This document shows, piece by piece, positions 16,561-25,010 of a DNA stretch of 26,797 nt; the first letter of the stretch is position 1, and each line of letters begins with the position of its first letter. The position numbers and the translations under genes were made by a program. The notes under the pieces were generated by a model. That model did no database searches. It was not told the origin of the DNA and saw nothing but the letters and a program-made list of their open reading frames with translations. Origin of the DNA: CAZBWE01 sp964568985 (lineage in GTDB: Bacteria > Planctomycetota > Phycisphaerae > Sedimentisphaerales > Anaerobacaceae). The DNA is taken from contig CAZMSP010000013.1 in assembly GCA_964568985.1 (NCBI GenBank), forward strand, positions 1 through 26,797, in the 5' to 3' direction.

Positions 16561-17715
16561 ATGAGGAGGATGAGTCAAAAAAGCCACCATTTCGGCCGTT
16601 TGAATATGCATTTTATACCTCTGCTTGTTTGGCTGGCAGCGGTAATTGCCGTGGTTGGACTCTTTTCTCATCGCGCACGACGTTTTGAAGTTTTAGGCGT
16701 AGCTCAGAGTCGTATATACCAGGTTGCTGCCACATCCCCAGGACGACTGAAAGATATCCCGGTCAGTTTATTTAACGAAGTTAAGCAAGGACAAACAGTA
16801 GCATTGGTCGACACTGTACTTGATAACGAAAAGCGGCCAGAGGGAATGAAAGCCCAATTGGCCACTATTCAGGCGGAAATAGGACACCTGACAGCCCAAT
16901 TAGTCTCCACCAGGGACAATTTCCTCGCTGATAAGTCTGATAGAGAAACAAACCAGCTTACAAATGCGAGAAGATTCGCCATCGACATGGAAAATGCGAG
17001 ACTTGATATATTGAGGTTGAGAGCACTAATTGAAACTGACCGGGCAATGCTGGAAGACCTGGCTCTGGAAGTCAAAGTTGCCCAGTACCTCGTGAAAAAG
17101 GATGCCGCCGCACCATATGAGCTGCAGAAAGCAAATCTCCAATATAATGCTCTGGCAAAAAAACTTGAAGAAAATGAGCATCTAATAGAGCAGGCCAAAA
17201 ATGACCTGCAGGAATCACTGAGGCGGCGGGATGAATACGCACAACATCAACCATATTATCCCTCAGTAGACAGCGCTTTGAATGTCATACGTAAAGCAAT
17301 AAAGGTTCAAGAGCAGCGGATGGACGAACTGACGGTTAAATATGCAGCACTGCAGCTCAAGGCTCCATTTGACGGTGCGGTCAGCCAGGTCCTGCGCCAA
17401 CCAGGAGAGGCAGTTTTAGCCGGTGAGCCGATACTGACCGTAACAGAGGTTAAGCCCAGCGAGATTATCGCCTATGTAAGCGAAAGCCAAGCAAACCTGA
17501 TTCAAGAAGGAATGAAAGTAGAACTTATCAAAGATAGTGAGGTGGCACAGATTGTGACTTCCTATGTAAAATACGTTGGACCGACCATTGAACAAATGCC
17601 GATGCGGTGGTGGCGAAATCCCAACATCCCTCAATGGGGTCGACCATTCCTGGTTGAAGCTCCCACTCAAATGAAACTGATAATGGGAGAGAGGGTCGGA
17701 ATTCGCAGATTGTAG
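16561..17715 (+). CDS. HlyD-type periplasmic adaptor (membrane fusion protein)
   Basis: 384 residues. One N-terminal membrane segment (about 17-35), a lipoyl/barrel-sandwich half (VAATSPGRLKDIPVSLFNEV), a long alpha-helical hairpin (about 95-240, rich in coiled-coil heptads), the second lipoyl half (LKAPFDGAVSQVLRQPGEAV), and a beta-barrel part (IIAYVSESQANLIQEGMKVE). The start at 16561 uses GGAGGT 11 bases upstream; the AGGAGG just inside the gene is too close to the ATG at 16570 to serve it. It lies 7 bases after DUF4956, so it belongs to that operon. No ABC or RND pump is next to it; DUF4956 stands where the inner membrane partner normally would. Confidence 0.85.
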   Translation: MRRMSQKSHHFGRLNMHFIPLLVWLAAVIAVVGLFSHRARRFEVLGVAQSRIYQVAATSPGRLKDIPVSLFNEVKQGQTVALVDTVLDNEKRPEGMKAQLATIQAEIGHLTAQLVSTRDNFLADKSDRETNQLTNARRFAIDMENARLDILRLRALIETDRAMLEDLALEVKVAQYLVKKDAAAPYELQKANLQYNALAKKLEENEHLIEQAKNDLQESLRRRDEYAQHQPYYPSVDSALNVIRKAIKVQEQRMDELTVKYAALQLKAPFDGAVSQVLRQPGEAVLAGEPILTVTEVKPSEIIAYVSESQANLIQEGMKVELIKDSEVAQIVTSYVKYVGPTIEQMPMRWWRNPNIPQWGRPFLVEAPTQMKLIMGERVGIRRL

Positions 17716-17732
17716 ATTAAAACATCAAGGCC

Positions 17733-17740
17733 GGAGGAGG
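17733..17740 (+). promoter_or_regulatory. Strong Shine-Dalgarno without a matching start
   Basis: GGAGGAGG lies 60 bases before the TolC-like gene, with no ATG, GTG or TTG at usable distance and an in-frame TAG at 17779-17781. It may be a remnant of a lost start or a leader element. Confidence 0.3.
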
Positions 17741-17799
17741 TAAATCCAAAGAGCAAAACGAAATTAAAACTTCTTTAATAGAAAATCGACGCCAAATAT

Positions 17800-19500
17800 A
17801 TGATTTGCAATTGTTTTAATAAAAATCTTCTGTACTTGATTATATGCGTGTTTGCTGGCTTATGCGCACTTAATGGATGCGGTCATCAGGACTATAAAAA
17901 AGACGCTGACGAAAGAGTTTATAAAATCATTGACCGAAAATGGAAGGACGAGTTTGGTGTAAAGGCCAATTACAAAATCAGTGATACAATACCATCACCT
18001 AACGACATTCAAATCGAGAAAGCTGTACCTGCTTCAGGAATACTGACGCTGCCACAAGCAATATCTATCGCAACAGCTTACAATCGCGAATATCAAACCC
18101 AAAAAGAAGAACTTTATATCAAAGCGCTTGATTTAAGACTGACACGGCATGAGTTTGAGACACAGTTTTTCGGCAATACAAGCGGTGGATATGCAGCGGA
18201 CCGCAATGACGAGGCATACGGATTTGAAGGAGGCCTTGGCCTCAACCGGTTATTAGCCAGCGGTGCCAGAATCAGTAGTAAAATAGCTATGGCTTATATA
18301 GATGTGCTTAGTGGTAATCTAAATAGCGGTATGGCTACAATTCTAAGCGCAACAGTAGTACAGCCGCTGCTTCGCGGCAGCGACCGCAAAGTCGTTTTGG
18401 AAAATCTCACCCAGGCAGAAAGAGACACACTATACCAGGTGCGTTTGTTCAATCGGTTTCGCAAAACATTCGTGGTATCGGTTATAAGCCAGTACTACCT
18501 GGTTCTGCAGCAGTATGATGCAGTGAAAAATGCGCAGAGGAACTATAACACGCTAAAGTGGCTATATGATAAGGCGGAAAAATTAGTTGATGCAGGACGC
18601 CTGCCCAAGCTGGAGCTGGAACGAATCCGCCAGGAGATTCTTCAAGCTCTGGATATCTACATTCTGGCTGAAAAAGAATATAAACAGGCACTCGACGAAT
18701 TCAAGATAACTCTGAGTTTGCCTACCACGGTGGAATTTCAATTGGACGTAGATGAACTCGAATCTTTAAGAACTACAGAAATGACTTACCCTGACTTTTC
18801 TGAGACTGAAGCCATCGAAACTGCCTTGGTTCGGCGTTTAGACCTTGTCAATAGTGCCGATGCCATTATCGATGCTGAGCGTAAGGTTTATGTTGCTGCT
18901 GACGGTCTCAAAGCAGATGCAAACCTGGTTGGATATGGCAATTTCGTCTCATCAAGAAAGGGTGACCGCCGCAGTCTTGGCCCTCTGAAAGAGGAATATG
19001 GCCTTGATATCGAACTAAGCCTGCCACTCGACCGGGTAGCTGAGCAGAACATTTATCGCAAAACGCTGATAACACTGAGCCAAAAACAGCGAGAATACGA
19101 ACAGACCTCCGATATAGTTAAATTGGAAGTCCGTCAGGCATATCGGGACTTGAAAGAAGCGGCCCAAAGCTATCATGTCCAGGTAGAAGGTCTCGAATTG
19201 GCAGAGAAACGACTAAAAAATACGTTTCTGCTTCTTCAGTATGGCCGAGCAAGCAGCCGTCGTGTTCTTAATGCACAGGCTGGCTTATTTGACGCTCAAA
19301 ATGCCGCTGCTGAAGCTCTGGCCAATTATATGGTCGCAACTTTGAATTTTTATCGTGATACAGGGGTGCTACAAGTACGGCCTGACGGAATGTGGGAGAA
19401 AGGTATTGACAGAAAAGTCCCTATAGCAAGCAGTTCTCTGAACACGGTAGGTGCGTCTGATTCTACAACTAATGAAAAACGATTAAGTTTGATGAATTAG
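17800..19500 (+). CDS. TolC-family outer membrane lipoprotein (paralogue 1)
   Basis: 566 residues. The signal sequence ends with a lipobox (LNGC, near residue 27), predicting a lipid-anchored outer membrane factor. A family-specific N-terminal extension (ADERVYKIIDRKW, EFGVKANYKISD, SPNDIQIE) precedes two outer-membrane efflux repeats, each with helical hairpins (TLPQAISIATAYNREYQTQK; ERDTLYQVRLFNRFRKTF; IETALVRRLDLVNSAD; VKLEVRQAYRDLKEAAQSY). It ends with LQVRPDGMWE and a polar tail. The ATG at 17800 is the only start after the TAG at 17779; its RBS is poor. It follows the adaptor gene by 84 bases and is homologous throughout to the gene at 21531. Probably the outer membrane exit for the VTC/DUF4956/adaptor set. 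Confidence 0.87.
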   Translation: MICNCFNKNLLYLIICVFAGLCALNGCGHQDYKKDADERVYKIIDRKWKDEFGVKANYKISDTIPSPNDIQIEKAVPASGILTLPQAISIATAYNREYQTQKEELYIKALDLRLTRHEFETQFFGNTSGGYAADRNDEAYGFEGGLGLNRLLASGARISSKIAMAYIDVLSGNLNSGMATILSATVVQPLLRGSDRKVVLENLTQAERDTLYQVRLFNRFRKTFVVSVISQYYLVLQQYDAVKNAQRNYNTLKWLYDKAEKLVDAGRLPKLELERIRQEILQALDIYILAEKEYKQALDEFKITLSLPTTVEFQLDVDELESLRTTEMTYPDFSETEAIETALVRRLDLVNSADAIIDAERKVYVAADGLKADANLVGYGNFVSSRKGDRRSLGPLKEEYGLDIELSLPLDRVAEQNIYRKTLITLSQKQREYEQTSDIVKLEVRQAYRDLKEAAQSYHVQVEGLELAEKRLKNTFLLLQYGRASSRRVLNAQAGLFDAQNAAAEALANYMVATLNFYRDTGVLQVRPDGMWEKGIDRKVPIASSSLNTVGASDSTTNEKRLSLMN

Positions 19501-19591
19501 CTTGTCTCAAGGACGGTAGAGACAGAGTAATAAAGTGCTTTAGCCAATGATATATCATTATGCGGGGAATCCGCTCAGAAGAGACGATAAA

Positions 19592-20707
19592 ATGTGTTTA
19601 AATAAGAAATTCTTGGTGGTCTGCCTGGTCCTGATTTGTTTCGGAACTGTTTTAGGGGCTGATGTTATCCTCAATGAGTATAACGCTGTAGGTAATACGG
19701 ATTTTCTTAACGGGGGGACAGCTGCGGTTGATAATGATGGGGGCAGAGCATCGGATATTTATTTTGGCCGAATCCAAGCCAACGGCGGCGACTGGTTTGA
19801 ATTGGTTGTAATCACCGACCATTTGGATATGCGAGGATGGAGGCTTGATATTTATGAAGATGGAGCCTTTAATGAAACTCTGGATTTAACCAACCATCCC
19901 ATCTGGTCGGATTTACGCAGTGGAACTATTATCACAGTATCTGAGGATTTACCGAGTGATATAAGTTACAATCCCGCAGCAGGAGACTGGTGGATAAATG
20001 TTCAGGCGAATAATGATGCCAGTGGTCTCTACATCGAAGCCTCCAATTTCGCTGTAAGCAACATAGACTGGCAGCTCAGGATAAGAAATGCTGCAACTCA
20101 AGTCATATTTGGTCCGGCAGGTGAAGGTATTAGTCCCGCAAGTGGAATTAGTAACACAGAGATATTCAGACTTGAGGCCGACCCGAGCGCATCGATTACT
20201 CCCAACTCGACTGATTATGACGATGGAAAAGATTTTAGCACCTTTGGTACCCCGAATCGATGGGGAGTCCAGGATTTTAGTCAGCTGCGTACTGTTGCTC
20301 CTGCGTCTGCTTCGGTTACTCTATTGACCCCCGATGGAGCAGAAGTGATAATGGCCGGCACTACTTATAAAATTACATGGCAAAATCAAGGGACTATCGA
20401 CAATATTCTAATTGAATTCTCTGTTGATAGTGGCAAAACATGGTCGGAGGTTTATCCGCCGAACGCCGGCAACACCGGCGAATATGACTGGCTTGTGCCA
20501 ACAGTAGATTCTCAAAGCTGTTTAGTCCGCGTTAGCAGCACTTTTAATCCGGCTGTTTACGATATTAGTAATGGAACATTTTCGATATACCAATGCATCT
20601 TGTTGGGTGATGTAACAGGCGATTGCATTGTAAATCTGTATGACCTTGCAGCTATGGCATTAGACTGGTTAGGGTGCGCTAATCCATACGACCCAGCTTG
20701 TGATTGA
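19592..20707 (+). CDS. Secreted lamin-tail-like protein with C-terminal dockerin-like repeat
   Basis: 371 residues from the ATG at 19592, which starts a clear signal peptide (MCLNKKFLVVCLVLICFGT then VLGA); an upstream in-frame ATG at 19547 would add 15 residues and spoil it. Residues about 23-215 resemble a lamin-tail domain (VILNEYNAVG, GGDWFELVVI, LDMRGWRLDI, FGTPNRWG). A beta-sandwich follows (about 240-330; VTLLTPDGAEVIMAG, ITWQNQG, FSVDSGKTWSEV). One dockerin-like unit ends the protein (LLGDVTGDCIVNLYDLAAMA then LDWL). Known: such dockerin-like tails are abundant in secreted proteins of Phycisphaerae. It shares domain types with the 1703-residue CotH protein but has no kinase domain. 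Probably a surface or matrix protein. Confidence 0.8.
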   Translation: MCLNKKFLVVCLVLICFGTVLGADVILNEYNAVGNTDFLNGGTAAVDNDGGRASDIYFGRIQANGGDWFELVVITDHLDMRGWRLDIYEDGAFNETLDLTNHPIWSDLRSGTIITVSEDLPSDISYNPAAGDWWINVQANNDASGLYIEASNFAVSNIDWQLRIRNAATQVIFGPAGEGISPASGISNTEIFRLEADPSASITPNSTDYDDGKDFSTFGTPNRWGVQDFSQLRTVAPASASVTLLTPDGAEVIMAGTTYKITWQNQGTIDNILIEFSVDSGKTWSEVYPPNAGNTGEYDWLVPTVDSQSCLVRVSSTFNPAVYDISNGTFSIYQCILLGDVTGDCIVNLYDLAAMALDWLGCANPYDPACD

Positions 20708-20990
20708 TTAGCAAAAGATAAACCAACAAAAAGAGAACACCAGTGATAAAAGTGAGAAAAACAAAGCAGCAGCAGTAAGGACTGGCACTGACGATTTACC
20801 TATAACAGCAAACGAAAACGCTTACAAACCAGCTTACAAAAAATGCTTACTTTGGATTTGACCAGCCGTCCTTGATTGACATTAAGCAAGATAAGAAGCA
20901 AGCATCGGTCGAAAGCGATAAGTCTTTAGAATCAGAGATATTAAGCGATGAAAATAATCAGATGTCCCCACTTGACACTTCAAAAAGGAC
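20708..20990 (+). other. Intergenic region with coding-like but start-less frames
   Basis: 283 bases. Two adjoining frames look protein-like: one from 20712 (NTSDKSEKNKAAAVRTGTDD ..., ending in TGA near 20860) and, overlapping in another frame, NAYFGFDQPSLIDIKQDKKQ onward to the tRNA. Neither has a start codon with an RBS. A decayed gene with one frameshift would explain it; chance is also possible. Confidence 0.35.
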
Positions 20991-21064
20991 AGGCGGCGGT
21001 CGGATTCGAACCGACGAATAACGGTTTTGCAAACCGTCGCCTTAGGCCACTTGGCTACGCCGCC
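20991..21064 (-). tRNA. tRNA-Cys (GCA)
   Basis: On the - strand a full cloverleaf can be folded: acceptor GGCGGCG / CGCCGCC, D arm GCC ... GGC, anticodon stem ACGGT / ACCGT with loop TTGCAAA (anticodon GCA), and T arm GTCGG TTCGAAT CCGAC. The discriminator is T, as expected for tRNA-Cys. CCA is not encoded; a short T-run (TTTTT, + strand 20984-20988 as A) follows and may end transcription. It is the only gene on the - strand here. Confidence 0.93.
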
Positions 21065-21112
21065 AACTGTCCGTTCTCCGTCGTATCCATTCTCCGCCCC
21101 TTAAGGGCTGCG

Positions 21113-21154
21113 AAGGACGAACTACAAAGGACGAACTACAAAGGACGAACAAAC
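21113..21154. repeat. 14-base tandem repeat, about 2.7 copies
   Basis: Units AAGGACGAACTACA at 21113-21126 and 21127-21140 are identical; a third, diverging after ten bases, runs from 21141. It lies upstream of the tRNA on its strand. Confidence 0.75.
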
Positions 21155-21443
21155 TCGTTTAAGCTTATCGCCAATCGGCCCATTTTTCAAGCAGGATAAA
21201 CGTTTTTTTACTTATCTTTTACAACTCTTTGGCAATATTTTCAGGGTGAAAAGCGTCTAACTCTAAGCTGAAAAACTAATTGCAGTGGTTAGAATAGCCG
21301 AGTTTTTAGTATGAAGTATATATATTCAAAAATCCGTGGTTTTACCGGAACTTCCGGAGTAATTTTTATGTCAATATCCAGAAATGGGAGCGATTGTACA
21401 GTTGTGGGCCGGTTTTCATCTTTAATTTTATAACCTTTTATTG

Positions 21444-21449
21444 TATAAT
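21444..21449 (+). promoter_or_regulatory. Possible -10 box for the export operon
   Basis: A perfect TATAAT about 87 bases before the TolC start. At 17-base spacing the -35 would be TTTAAT (21421-21426), a weak match. Confidence 0.4.
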
Positions 21450-21530
21450 AAGATAGAAAAACGTAAAGTAGTCGCCACGGCGCCCAGCCAGGGTTGACTT
21501 TGTTGAGAGGTCATATTGGAGAAGAGTGTT

Positions 21531-23162
21531 ATGTTCGAGACTCCGGCAGGGCCTTCACCCAGACGAGTTTGTAGGTTTCGACCTACATTTGTAGGGTGGG
21601 CTTTGTGTGCAACTATAATCTTTGGCCTCACAGGTGCATGCAGCACGGAGCATTATAAATCGCAAGCCGACAAAGAGGTGTATAAGATTGTTGATGGCAA
21701 ATGGCAGGATGACTTTGGGACAAAAACCAATTACAGAATCAGTGATGTAAACGCTTCGCCCAACGACATTAGTATTGAAGAAGCTATAACTGATTCAAGA
21801 GTCATAACTCTCGCACAGGCCGTTGCTATCGCTACCGCACATAATCGAGATTATCAAAGCCAAAAAGAAGCCCTTTACTTAATAGCACTTGATTTGACGC
21901 TGGCTCGACACCAGTTCGCTCGGCAGTGGTTCGGCACAATTGATGCCAGTTACGACAAAGACAGCGACGATGAACGTGTCGGCAGTGGTATTGGCGTTGG
22001 TTTTGAACAACTATTGGCTGGTGGGACTCAGATAAGCACCAGTATCGCTATTGATTGGGCGCGTTTTCTAACCGGCGACCCACGAACATCACTCAGTTCG
22101 GTTCTCAGTGCAACTGTCGTACAACCGCTGCTGAGAGGTAGTAGGCAAGAGGTGGTTCAGGAGAACCTTACTCAGGCGGAGCGGAGCGTCTTATATCAGA
22201 TACGCTCATTCAATCGTTATCGTAAAACGTTTGTGGTATCTATCGTAGAAGATTATTACAGTGTTTTGCAGCTGAGGGAAGAGGTCACCAATGCCAAGAA
22301 TAATTACGATATGCAGGTTGAATCGAAACAGCGTCTGGATATGTATGCTGAAGCAGGTCGCGTCGACCGGTTCGATGTGGATGAGGCGGAACAGAGTATG
22401 TTAACAGCGGAAAACAACTGGGTAGCAGCCCGGCAGAGGTATGAACAGGCACTCGATGAGTTTAAGATACGGTTATCTTTGCCAACTGACGCTGATATAG
22501 AGTTAGACCCGGATGAGCTGGAGGCCTTAAAGAAGATTGGGATAACTGAGCCCGACTATGCACTGGAGGTGGCTGTTGAAACGGCATTAGTTCGACGTCT
22601 GGATTTAGCTAATAGTGCCGATGAGGTCGATGACGCTGAGCGCAAAGTGATGGTGGCCGCCGATAATCTTGGCGCGGAACTGAACCTGACCGGCAGCGCC
22701 GGTGTGGGTTCAACAGAAAAGACAGACTTTACAAGGTTGCAGTTTCATAATGGAACCTATGGACTGGGCCTCGAAGCTGATTTGCCTTTTGACAGAAAAA
22801 CCGAGCGTAACGCCTATCGTGAGGTGCTGATAGCATTTACGCGGCAGCAGCGGACATATCAAGACGGTATTGATAATGTTAAGTTGGAAGTGCGCAACGC
22901 ATATCGCCGTCTGCAAGAACAAGCGGAGGCATATCGTATTCAAAAATTGAGTTTGGAACTGGCCGAGAAACGGGTCGAGAGCAACGAAATGTTATTAGAC
23001 GCCGGCCGAATAACAGTGCGACTTTTGCTGGATTCACAAAATGCTTTGGTAAATGCCCAAAATAATTATACAAGAGCATTAGTAAGCCATACCGTTGCAA
23101 AATTGAGCTTTTTCAGCGATATTGGTGTATTGCAGGTTAGACCTGATGGGATGTGGGAGTAA
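21531..23162 (+). CDS. TolC-family outer membrane factor (paralogue 2)
   Basis: 543 residues from the ATG at 21531, chosen because GGAGAAG stands 8-10 bases upstream; a TTG at 21516 is possible but overlaps that site. An N-terminal hydrophobic segment (VGWALCATIIFGLTGACS) ends in a cysteine, but the lipobox is imperfect (T at -3), so lipidation is less certain than in paralogue 1. It shares the N-terminal extension (ADKEVYKIVDGKW, DFGTKTNYRISD, SPNDISIEEA) and both efflux repeats with paralogue 1, and ends with LQVRPDGMWE without the extra tail. It is followed after 24 bases by an adaptor, ATPase and permease, so it is the outer membrane exit of that pump. Confidence 0.88.
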   Translation: MFETPAGPSPRRVCRFRPTFVGWALCATIIFGLTGACSTEHYKSQADKEVYKIVDGKWQDDFGTKTNYRISDVNASPNDISIEEAITDSRVITLAQAVAIATAHNRDYQSQKEALYLIALDLTLARHQFARQWFGTIDASYDKDSDDERVGSGIGVGFEQLLAGGTQISTSIAIDWARFLTGDPRTSLSSVLSATVVQPLLRGSRQEVVQENLTQAERSVLYQIRSFNRYRKTFVVSIVEDYYSVLQLREEVTNAKNNYDMQVESKQRLDMYAEAGRVDRFDVDEAEQSMLTAENNWVAARQRYEQALDEFKIRLSLPTDADIELDPDELEALKKIGITEPDYALEVAVETALVRRLDLANSADEVDDAERKVMVAADNLGAELNLTGSAGVGSTEKTDFTRLQFHNGTYGLGLEADLPFDRKTERNAYREVLIAFTRQQRTYQDGIDNVKLEVRNAYRRLQEQAEAYRIQKLSLELAEKRVESNEMLLDAGRITVRLLLDSQNALVNAQNNYTRALVSHTVAKLSFFSDIGVLQVRPDGMWE

Positions 23163-23186
23163 CAGGTGCGGTGAGGAGATTGAATA

Positions 23187-25010
23187 ATGGCAAAAAATAA
23201 TATAAACGATGAACTGCTTAAGCGTAAATCCTTCAGGATTATCAGCGCAATTGTACTCGTTGTAGTTGTTGTCCTGGCGCTCATTCTGTTCGGAACAGCT
23301 GGCAGCAATACCGGGCCGACTAATGAACAGGCCACTTTCGCAGCCAAGCGAGGCCCTCTGACTATCAGTGTGCTGGAGTCAGGCACTATAAAAGCCAGAG
23401 AACAAATTATCATAAAAAATGAAGTCGAAGGCCGGACCTCTATTATATCTCTCATCCCCGAAGGAACACACGTCAAAAAAGGAGACCTCCTCATCGAACT
23501 GGACGTAAGCTCATTGCAGGACAACAAAATCGACCAGGAGATTCGAGTGCAGAATGCCGAGGCCTCTTACATCAATGCCAAGGAAAATCTGGCGGTGGTA
23601 AAGAATCAGGCCGAGAGCGACATCGATAAAGCCAAGCTCACGCTCGAATTTGCCCAGCAGGACCTGAAGCAATACAAGGAAGGGGAGTATCCCAACGAAA
23701 AAACAGCTGCTGAAAATGCAATTACTCTGGCAGAAGAGGAACTCGCACGTGCGGAAGAGACTCTTGCATGGTCACAGAAGCTTTATGATAAAAAATACAT
23801 GGCCAATGCCGAACTGCAGGCTGACAAGCTGACCGTAAGCCGCAAGAAAAATGACCTGATTCTGGCACAAAACAATTTTAAGCTGCTGGAGGACTTTACC
23901 TACCAACGCAAAATCAAACAGCTCGAAAGCGACCTCAAACAGGCCGAGATGGCTTCGGAGCGCACAGAGCGAAAGGCCAGAGCCGATGTCATCCAGGCAG
24001 AGGCCGATTTCAAGGCGAAAGAGGCGGAATATAAGCGTCAGGAGGATAAGCTGACAAAGATAGAGGACCAGATAAAGAAAGCCGAAATACATGCCCCTGC
24101 CGATGGAATGGTAATCTATGCAACCAGCGCAAGAAGAGGCGGTTGGCGAGATAACCGGGAGCCGCTGGATGAAGGTGTCGAAGTTTTCGAAAGACAAGAG
24201 TTGATATACCTTCCAACTGCCACATCCTCAATGGCTGAGGTGGATATACACGAGGCGAGTCTCGAAAAAGTCAGGGTGGGGCTTCCCGCAGTAATAACGG
24301 TCGATGCGCTTCCGGGCAAAAAGTTTCTTGGTTCCGTCGCTCGTATTGCACCTCTGCCCGACCCACAGAGTATGTGGATGAATCCCGACCTTAAAGTCTA
24401 CAACTCAGACGTATACCTGGAAGGCAATGACCCATCGCTGCGAACAGGCATGAGCTGTAAAGTCGAGATAATCATCGCACAGTATGAAGATGAGGTATAT
24501 GTACCTGTTCAGTCAGTCCTGCGGGTAGGAGCCGGTCATGTCATCTACGTTGTCAAAGGCGGGACTATCGAAGATCGAAACGTCGAGATTGGCTTCGACA
24601 ATAACAGAATGGTCAGAATCATCCGCGGTCTTAAAGAGGGAGAACTTGTCCTGCTTACACCTCCATTAAAATCCGCGTCTGTCGATATTGGCTCAGAGGT
24701 TGTAGGCACCGGCCAGCTTGGTTCCATAGACACATCCGACACTCTGAAGCAACAGATAAACAAGAAACTTGAAGTCGCCAATGGGACGCAACCAGAGGCC
24801 AGCCAGCAAGACCAAGAAGCATCACCTCAGGATGCCTCTTCCGAATCTGAAAAGATGCGGAAGCGATTTGAGAACATGTCGGAAGAAGAGCGACAGAAAA
24901 TGCGTGAGAAATTCGAGAACATGTCGGAAGAAGAACGCGAACAGATGCGGAAACGCTTTCAGGGCTCAGGAGAAAGACCAGGGCAGCGACCTCAGGAAAG
25001 GAATCAGTAG
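23187..25010 (+). CDS. MacA/HlyD-type periplasmic adaptor with charged C-terminal repeats
   Basis: 607 residues. Membrane anchor at about 16-36; first lipoyl half (ISVLESGTIKAREQIIIKNE, GTHVKKGDLLIEL); a very long coiled-coil hairpin (about 110-295); second lipoyl half (IHAPADGMVIYA, with an inserted RRGGWRDNREPLDEG); beta-barrel (AEVDIHEASLEKVRVGLPAV) and membrane-proximal part (YVPVQSVLRVGAGHVIYVV). The tail (about 535-607) is hydrophilic and contains 15-residue repeats with MSEEER cores. MacA-type adaptors are usually about 370-450 residues, so the hairpin and tail are extra. RBS GAGGAG before the ATG. The stop is followed immediately by the start of the ABC ATPase. Confidence 0.88.
   Translation: MAKNNINDELLKRKSFRIISAIVLVVVVVLALILFGTAGSNTGPTNEQATFAAKRGPLTISVLESGTIKAREQIIIKNEVEGRTSIISLIPEGTHVKKGDLLIELDVSSLQDNKIDQEIRVQNAEASYINAKENLAVVKNQAESDIDKAKLTLEFAQQDLKQYKEGEYPNEKTAAENAITLAEEELARAEETLAWSQKLYDKKYMANAELQADKLTVSRKKNDLILAQNNFKLLEDFTYQRKIKQLESDLKQAEMASERTERKARADVIQAEADFKAKEAEYKRQEDKLTKIEDQIKKAEIHAPADGMVIYATSARRGGWRDNREPLDEGVEVFERQELIYLPTATSSMAEVDIHEASLEKVRVGLPAVITVDALPGKKFLGSVARIAPLPDPQSMWMNPDLKVYNSDVYLEGNDPSLRTGMSCKVEIIIAQYEDEVYVPVQSVLRVGAGHVIYVVKGGTIEDRNVEIGFDNNRMVRIIRGLKEGELVLLTPPLKSASVDIGSEVVGTGQLGSIDTSDTLKQQINKKLEVANGTQPEASQQDQEASPQDASSESEKMRKRFENMSEEERQKMREKFENMSEEEREQMRKRFQGSGERPGQRPQERNQ
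24852..24971 (+). repeat. 45-base in-frame tandem repeat in adaptor tail
   Basis: Two full units (24852-24896, 24897-24941) and a partial third encode (K/Q)MR(K/E)(R/K)F(E/Q)NMSEEER. The product is a charged helical repeat at the protein's C-terminus. Confidence 0.75.

Larger units (their letters stand above)
21065..21530. other. Intergenic region upstream of TolC paralogue 2
   Basis: 466 bases between divergently read units. It holds a 14-base tandem repeat near the tRNA and a TATAAT-containing AT-rich stretch before the TolC gene. No coding frame with a credible start was seen. Confidence 0.5.

Noticed and set aside
20948..21199. An 83-codon open frame on the + strand reading VGFEPTNNGFANRRLRPLGY
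   Set aside because: It is the antisense translation of the tRNA-Cys gene, a well-known false protein pattern.
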